NCBI GenBank assembly: GCA_007130525.1
Contig: SLSJ01000067.1
Location: 1 to 44,466 of the forward strand
DNA: 44,466 nt
Origin: Ectothiorhodospiraceae bacterium
GTDB taxonomy: Bacteria > Pseudomonadota > Gammaproteobacteria > Nitrococcales > Aquisalimonadaceae
Reading direction: 5' to 3'
A program made the translations under genes and the position numbers. This document shows, in pieces, positions 39,572-44,466 of this stretch; the first letter of the stretch is position 1; each line of letters starts with the position of its first letter. The notes under the pieces were generated by a model. The model had not been told where the DNA came from. It saw only the letters and a list, made by a program, of their open reading frames with translations, and did not search any database.

Positions 39572-40956
39572 CACGACCGGAAATGCCGGCGGAAGACGCC
39601 GGCATGTATGTTGCCCGGGAAAAGATTCATCCGCGCGAGGTCAAGGGCAGGTTCCAGAACCTGCGCAACCTGGCGGTAATCGTGCTGCTCGGCATCTTCT
39701 ACGGACTTCCCTGGGTGCAATGGGACGGGCGTCAGGCAGTCCTGTTCGATCTGCCGGTACGCCAGTTCCATATCTTCGGTCTGACTTTCTGGCCACAGGA
39801 CTTCCTGTATCTGGCGCTGCTGCTGATCATCGCCGCCCTGACCCTGTTCTTCTTCACCGCGCTCGCAGGCCGGCTCTGGTGCGGCTATGCCTGCCCGCAG
39901 ACCGTGTGGACCGAAGCATTCATCTGGATGGAGCGCTGGACCGAGGGCAACCGCCAGAAACGCATCAAGCTGGACAAGTCGCCCTGGAACCGGGAGAAGG
40001 TCGTTCGACGAGGCAGCAAGCATCTGCTGTGGGTGCTTTTTGCCCTGTTCACCGGGGTCACATTCGTCGGCTACTTCACGCCCATCACCGAGCTGGTCGG
40101 GAGGGCCGTCAGCCTCGATCTGGGACCGTGGGAAACCTTCTGGCTGCTGTTCTACGGCTTTGCCACCTGGGGCAATGCCGGATTCCTGCGCGAGCAGGTC
40201 TGCATTTACATGTGTCCCTACGCACGCTTCCAGAGCGCCATGTTCGACCGCAACACGCTGATCATCTCCTACGACGAGAAGCGCGGCGAACCGCGTGGCG
40301 GGCGGCCCCGCGGGGTGGAGCCCCGGAAACGCGGGCTTGGCGACTGTATCGACTGCAATCTCTGCGTCCAGGCCTGCCCCACCGGGATCGATATCCGGGA
40401 GGGACTGCAGTACGAGTGCATTGCCTGCGCGGCGTGCATCGATGCCTGCGACAGCGTCATGGACAAGATGAACTATCCGCGGGGGCTGATCCGCTACTCC
40501 ACCGAAAACGCCATGGAGGGCAAGAAGGTCCGGACCCTGAGGCCGCGGGTACTGGTCTACGGTTTTCTTCTGCTGGCGCTCATCACCGGAGTTCTGGTCA
40601 GCCTCACCCAGCGCACGCCGCTGGCGGTTGAAGTGCTGGCCGACCGCAACGTCATATACCGCGAGGTGGACTGGGAAACCATAGAGAATGTCTACACGGT
40701 GCGCATCCTGAACAAGGATCGCGTCAGCCACGCGTACACGCTGACGGTTGAGGGCCTGCCCGGTATCGAGGTCATTACGCGCTCGGAACAGATTCGCGTC
40801 GGACCGGGCAGCACCGCCAGCGAGGTGGCCCGGGTCCGGGTCCCACGGGACGCCGTGGAGGGAGTGGGCAATCCGTTTCGCCTGATCATGCAGTCGGTGG
40901 ATGACCCGAGCATCCGCACCGTAAACAACGCGCGGTTCAACGCGCCCTCTGAATGA
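39568..40956 (+). CDS. ccoG: Cytochrome c oxidase accessory protein CcoG (FixG/RdxA)
   Basis: CcoG is a membrane polyferredoxin thought to reduce Cu(II) for cbb3 assembly. The 462-residue protein has several transmembrane segments, the GYACPQTVW and CIYMCPYARFQ motifs, and a ferredoxin domain with CIDCNLCVQACP and CIACAACIDAC, which can hold two 4Fe-4S clusters. A C-terminal immunoglobulin-like domain (about 350-460) follows. It overlaps the small membrane protein by four bases. Confidence 0.96.
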   Translation: MTRPEMPAEDAGMYVAREKIHPREVKGRFQNLRNLAVIVLLGIFYGLPWVQWDGRQAVLFDLPVRQFHIFGLTFWPQDFLYLALLLIIAALTLFFFTALAGRLWCGYACPQTVWTEAFIWMERWTEGNRQKRIKLDKSPWNREKVVRRGSKHLLWVLFALFTGVTFVGYFTPITELVGRAVSLDLGPWETFWLLFYGFATWGNAGFLREQVCIYMCPYARFQSAMFDRNTLIISYDEKRGEPRGGRPRGVEPRKRGLGDCIDCNLCVQACPTGIDIREGLQYECIACAACIDACDSVMDKMNYPRGLIRYSTENAMEGKKVRTLRPRVLVYGFLLLALITGVLVSLTQRTPLAVEVLADRNVIYREVDWETIENVYTVRILNKDRVSHAYTLTVEGLPGIEVITRSEQIRVGPGSTASEVARVRVPRDAVEGVGNPFRLIMQSVDDPSIRTVNNARFNAPSE

Positions 40957-41050
40957 GGTTCATGTCCGTGAGCGGGTTGAAGTCCAGGAAGTTACCCGGA
41001 ACCGGCAGAGCCGCCTCACGGCGACCGTGCACTGAAAGGAGTCCCTTGCG

Positions 41051-41560
41051 ATGAACGATGAACAGACTGGGCCCTGGTACCGTCAATTCTGGTTCTGGTT
41101 CGTTATGGCTCCACCCATGGCCTCCATCGTTGTGGGCCTGAGCCTGGTTGGCATAGCCATAACACACGGTGACAGCCTCGTTGCGGACGACTACTCGCAG
41201 GCCGGACGTGCGCTGCACAAGAGTCTTGAGCGCGAACGCGCAGCGGCGGAACTGGGTCTGGACGGCACCATGATAGTGGACCGCGAAGCGGGCGTGGTAA
41301 CCATCCACCTGCAGGGGCTGGAAGAAATGCCGGAACGCCTGCAACTCCTGCTTGCGCATCCGACCCACGCGGAGCGGGACGTGGACCTGGAACTGGAGCG
41401 TAACAGCGCCGGGCTGTACCGGGCGAGCGCGCGCCGCCCGGTGGACGGCCGCCACTACATTCGCCTCCAGCCCGATGACGGCGGCTGGTTGCTGGCCGCG
41501 GAACTTGGCGGGACCGACGCCGAAATGTCACTGGCGCCTCGCAACCGGAACGCCGAATGA
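41051..41560 (+). CDS. ccoH: cbb3 oxidase assembly protein CcoH (FixH)
   Basis: CcoH is a single-span membrane protein needed for cbb3 assembly. The 169-residue product begins [15 protein letters not shown], the usual FixH signature, with one transmembrane helix (about 12-37) and a periplasmic domain. A GAAAGGAG-type ribosome binding site lies upstream. It overlaps ccoI by four bases. The 94-base gap from ccoG is the longest inside the operon. Confidence 0.94.
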   Translation: MNDEQTGPWYRQFWFWFVMAPPMASIVVGLSLVGIAITHGDSLVADDYSQAGRALHKSLERERAAAELGLDGTMIVDREAGVVTIHLQGLEEMPERLQLLLAHPTHAERDVDLELERNSAGLYRASARRPVDGRHYIRLQPDDGGWLLAAELGGTDAEMSLAPRNRNAE

Positions 41561-44040
41561 CACAGGCCTGCAGCTGCTTTCATTGCGGTGAACCAGTCCC
41601 GCCGGACCTCGGGCTTGCGGTCACTGTCGACGGTGAACCGCGCCCGGTCTGCTGTGTTGGCTGCCACGCCGTCGCCAGCACCATTATCGGTGCCGGCCTC
41701 GATGCCTTTTACCAGTTCCGGCCCGAACCCGCCGGCCGTCCGGAAGAAACACCGGAGTACGATCCGGGGCGTTACGCAAGCTTCGACGAACCACGCGTTC
41801 AGAGGGACTTTGTCTACCGCAACGAGGGCGGTCCATGCGAGGCCACCCTGCTGGTGGACGGACTCTATTGCGCCGCCTGCGGCTGGCTGATCGAACGCAG
41901 CCTCGCCGATGCGCCCGGCGTTGATGAAGTGCGCGTCAACCCGGCCACCGGCCGCGCACTGTTACGCTGGGATCCGGCCAGAGTGCAGCTGAGCCGTTTG
42001 ATGGCCCACATGGGCAGACTCGGCTACAAGCCGCACCCGGTGTTGCCCGAAGCCGCTGATTCCCAGGCGATGAAGGAGCGGCGCGGTGCCCTGCGCCGCC
42101 TCATCGTGGCCGGCCTGGGCATGATGCAGGCCATGATGTTCGCTGTCGCGCTGTATTTCGGCCAGTACTACGGCATGGACCCGTCCCATGAGCAGTTCCT
42201 GCGGCTGGTCAGCCTGCTGGTGGCCACGCCGGTGGTCCTCTACGCGGGACTGCCGATATTCCTCGGTGCCGTCCGTGACTTGAGCAACCTGCGTCCGGGA
42301 ATGGATGTTCCGGTGGCGCTCGCAATAGGTACGGGCTACGGCGCCAGCGTCTGGGTCACCTTCATGGGTGGACCGGAAATCTATTTCGACTCGATCACCA
42401 TGTTCACGTTCTTCCTGCTGATTGCCCGGTACGTGGAAATGGGGGCCCGCCATCGCGCCAATGCCACCACCGACGCACTGTCGCGGCTGGTGCCTGCAAC
42501 CGCGATACGGCTACGGGATGACGGCTACGAGGAGGAAGTTCCGTCACGCGACCTGCGGGTCGGCGATCGCGTTCTGGTGCGCCCCGGCGCCACCATCCCC
42601 GCCGACGGCGTTGTACTGCGCGGGCGCAGCAGCGTGGATGAATCCATGCTCACGGGCGAGTCGGATCCATGCAGACGGAGTGTGGGAAACCGGGTGGTGG
42701 GGGGCAGCGTCAACATTCACGACAGCCTTGAAATTCGCATCGAGCAGGTCGGTCAGGACACCATGGTCTCCCATATCGGCCGCCTCCTGCGCCGGGCCCA
42801 GTCGCAGCGTCCCTCGCTCGCGCGGCTTGCCGATACCGTCGGTCGCTGGTTCGTCACCGTGGTGCTGATCGCCGCGGCAACCGTGTTCGCCGTCTGGTGG
42901 CATGTGGATCCGGCCATGGCCTTTCCGGTCACACTGGCCATGCTGGTGGCCACCTGCCCCTGCGCCCTGTCGCTGGCCACGCCAACGGCGCTGGCCGCCG
43001 GCACCAACCGGCTCGCCGGAGACGGTCTTCTTGTCACCCGCGCCGACGCCGTGGAGACGCTGGCCCGGGTCAACCACATGGTGTTCGACAAGACCGGCAC
43101 GCTCACGGAGGGTCGCCTGAGCGTCGTCGAGACTCAGGTTCTGGATTCGCTGACCAAGTCCCGGGCGCGTGAGATTGCCGCCGCCCTGGAACACCATTCC
43201 GAACATCCCATTGCCCGCGCCTTCAGGCAGCAGCCCGCGGTCGCGCCCGCCGAGAACGCGGCGGTCATCCGTGGCGCCGGCATTGAGGGCGAGGTTGACG
43301 ATCGTTGCTATCGGATCGGACGCCCCGACTGGGTGGCGGAACTCTCGGGCAACGCTCCCGATCCGCGCTTCAGCGAAGGCGCATGGATCCTGCTCGGTGA
43401 CAGCGCCAGCCTGCTCGCCGCATTCCGGGTCGCCGATCAGTTGCGACCCGAGGCTGCGGCAAGCATCGCCGCCCTGCAGGCACGGGGTATTTCGGTTGAA
43501 ATCGCCAGCGGTGATGCGCCCGGACCGGTGGCGGATGCCGCAAAGCGGCTTGGAATAAGCGCCTGGCGCGCGCGCATGTCTCCCGAAGACAAGCTGGCCC
43601 GCCTGCAGGATCTGCAGGCGGACAACGCCGTCGTGCTGATGGTGGGGGACGGAATCAATGACGCACCGGTGCTCGCCGGCGCCAATGTGTCCGCCGCCCT
43701 GAATGAAGGGACCGCACTGGCGCAGACCAGCGCCGGCATGATCCTGCTCGGCGGCCGGCTGGATCGCATCACTACCGGCTTGGGCACAGCGCGGCGCACC
43801 CTGCGTGTCATCCGTCAGAATCTCGCCATGTCCGCGTGTTACAACGCCAGCATGCTGCCATTGGCGGCCGCGGGCCTGGTTCCACCTTGGCTCGCCGCCA
43901 TCGGGATGACGCTGAGTTCGCTGGTGGTCGTGCTCAACGCGCGCCGCCTCAACCGCAGGGGCCGGGGAAAGATCACCGGCCCTGGGGCGCAACACGTCCC
44001 GGGATCCGGAAAACCCGTGGAGGGAGGTTCGACCGCATGA
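41557..44040 (+). CDS. ccoI: Copper-translocating P1B-type ATPase CcoI (FixI)
   Basis: CcoI exports copper across the inner membrane for insertion into cbb3 oxidase. The 827-residue protein has an N-terminal cysteine-rich zinc-ribbon-like segment (CSCFHC and CCVGCH, 6-37), a heavy-metal-associated domain with CAAC at 105-108, the transmembrane CPC at 467-469, phosphorylation site DKTGT from Asp511, the EHP motif of the nucleotide domain and GDGINDAP from 697. Together these define the CopA2/FixI group. It overlaps ccoS by four bases. Confidence 0.97.
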   Translation: MTQACSCFHCGEPVPPDLGLAVTVDGEPRPVCCVGCHAVASTIIGAGLDAFYQFRPEPAGRPEETPEYDPGRYASFDEPRVQRDFVYRNEGGPCEATLLVDGLYCAACGWLIERSLADAPGVDEVRVNPATGRALLRWDPARVQLSRLMAHMGRLGYKPHPVLPEAADSQAMKERRGALRRLIVAGLGMMQAMMFAVALYFGQYYGMDPSHEQFLRLVSLLVATPVVLYAGLPIFLGAVRDLSNLRPGMDVPVALAIGTGYGASVWVTFMGGPEIYFDSITMFTFFLLIARYVEMGARHRANATTDALSRLVPATAIRLRDDGYEEEVPSRDLRVGDRVLVRPGATIPADGVVLRGRSSVDESMLTGESDPCRRSVGNRVVGGSVNIHDSLEIRIEQVGQDTMVSHIGRLLRRAQSQRPSLARLADTVGRWFVTVVLIAAATVFAVWWHVDPAMAFPVTLAMLVATCPCALSLATPTALAAGTNRLAGDGLLVTRADAVETLARVNHMVFDKTGTLTEGRLSVVETQVLDSLTKSRAREIAAALEHHSEHPIARAFRQQPAVAPAENAAVIRGAGIEGEVDDRCYRIGRPDWVAELSGNAPDPRFSEGAWILLGDSASLLAAFRVADQLRPEAAASIAALQARGISVEIASGDAPGPVADAAKRLGISAWRARMSPEDKLARLQDLQADNAVVLMVGDGINDAPVLAGANVSAALNEGTALAQTSAGMILLGGRLDRITTGLGTARRTLRVIRQNLAMSACYNASMLPLAAAGLVPPWLAAIGMTLSSLVVVLNARRLNRRGRGKITGPGAQHVPGSGKPVEGGSTA

Positions 44041-44231
44041 ACATCATCTTCGTCTCCATACCCATCAGCCTGCTGCTGCTGGCGATCGCCATCTGGGCCT
44101 TTTTCTGGGCGGTCCGCAGTGGCCAGTACGACGATCTTGACTCACCCGCCTACTCGATCCTGCTGGACGAGGAAACCGACCGCAGGAAGCGGCAGCGGGA
44201 TGAAACCGGTGTGGAGCGGAACGAGGATTGA
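44037..44231 (+). CDS. ccoS: cbb3 oxidase maturation protein CcoS
   Basis: CcoS is a small membrane protein needed for haem and copper insertion into cbb3. The 64-residue product begins [15 protein letters not shown], with one transmembrane helix, followed by [19 protein letters not shown], the diagnostic CcoS motif, and a charged tail. Confidence 0.96.
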   Translation: MNIIFVSIPISLLLLAIAIWAFFWAVRSGQYDDLDSPAYSILLDEETDRRKRQRDETGVERNED

Positions 44232-44248
44232 CCCCGGAAATCACGTTA

Positions 44249-44466
44249 ATGGCCGCTTTCGCCATCGGGCTGGCGGGGAGTCCTCATTGTCTGGGTATGT
44301 GCGGAGGCATTGCAGGCAGCCTCGGAGTCGCCACCGTGCCGGGCAGGCGACCTGTTCGCGGCCTCTACGCGCTGTGCTACAACCTGGGACGGCTGGGCAG
44401 CTATGCCCTGATGGGCGCGGTGTTCGCGCTGCTGGTCGCGCTCCTGGGCATTGGTATTTCCCGTCC
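44249..44466 (+). CDS. TauE/SafE-like membrane transporter, partial
   Basis: The first 72 residues are visible and the gene runs off the window end. It begins MAAFAIGLAGSPHCLGMCGG, the HCxGMCGG motif found in the urease-accessory-like/SafE transporter proteins that often follow ccoS. Two hydrophobic segments are already seen. A TTG at 44228 overlapping the ccoS stop is an alternative start. Metal transport linked to cbb3 maturation is inferred from position. Confidence 0.85.
   Translation, partial: MAAFAIGLAGSPHCLGMCGGIAGSLGVATVPGRRPVRGLYALCYNLGRLGSYALMGAVFALLVALLGIGISR

Overview
This window is a GC-rich, tightly packed chromosomal segment of a gammaproteobacterium. The evidence is the core gene order: dapE, dapD, dapC, glnD and map lie on one side of a divergent promoter, and rpsB-tsf-pyrH-frr-uppS-cdsA-dxr-rseP-bamA-skp-lpxD-fabZ-lpxA-lpxB-rnhB-(dnaE) lie on the other. 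The run frr-uppS-cdsA-dxr-rseP is the order I recall from Pseudomonas rather than from E. coli. The acidic proteins, the cbb3 oxidase and the extra gnnAB-type genes would suit a Chromatiales/Ectothiorhodospiraceae or similar halotolerant lineage, but that placement is inference. I saw no rRNA, tRNA, CRISPR or prophage genes.

Layout. (1) 1-3529: dnaE on the minus strand. (2) 3691-6549: a plus-strand three-gene unit made of a second full-length LpxA-type acyltransferase, a GnnA-type dehydrogenase and a GnnB-type aminotransferase. It sits between dnaE and rnhB, which are adjacent in the E. coli-type order. (3) 6612-20947: the minus-strand envelope and translation cluster rnhB, lpxB, lpxA, fabZ, lpxD, skp, bamA, rseP, dxr, cdsA, uppS, frr, pyrH, tsf, rpsB. 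It is read from a good sigma70-type promoter at about 21123-21151 through a structured leader. (4) 21250-28486: plus-strand map, glnD, dapC, dapD, an ArsC/Spx-like gene and dapE, covering N-terminal methionine removal, nitrogen sensing and succinylase-branch lysine/diaminopimelate synthesis. (5) 28635-31970: a minus-strand translationally coupled set of a YkgJ-like cysteine cluster protein, the tRNA acetyltransferase TmcA and a lipoprotein. (6) 31971-32477: a gene-poor stretch holding a 179-bp inverted-repeat element that looks like a MITE or IS remnant. (7) 32478-35849: a small secreted acidic protein, malate synthase G and a small ABM-domain protein. (8) 36091-44466: a consensus FNR/Anr box, then ccoN-ccoO-ccoQ-ccoP, a small two-helix membrane protein, ccoG-ccoH-ccoI-ccoS, and the start of a TauE/SafE-like transporter cut by the window end.

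The most interesting system is the lipid A locus. GnnA and GnnB are known to make UDP-2,3-diamino-2,3-dideoxyglucose (UDP-GlcNAc3N), which gives amide-linked acyl chains at position 3 of lipid A. Here they travel with their own LpxA, while a second, standard LpxA remains in the fabZ-lpxB cluster. At the residue that sets acyl chain length (E. coli Gly173), the gnn-linked copy has Gly and the cluster copy has Met. By analogy with E. coli and Pseudomonas, this predicts long-chain and short-chain preferences respectively. The organism may therefore build two kinds of lipid A with different linkage and chain length at position 3.
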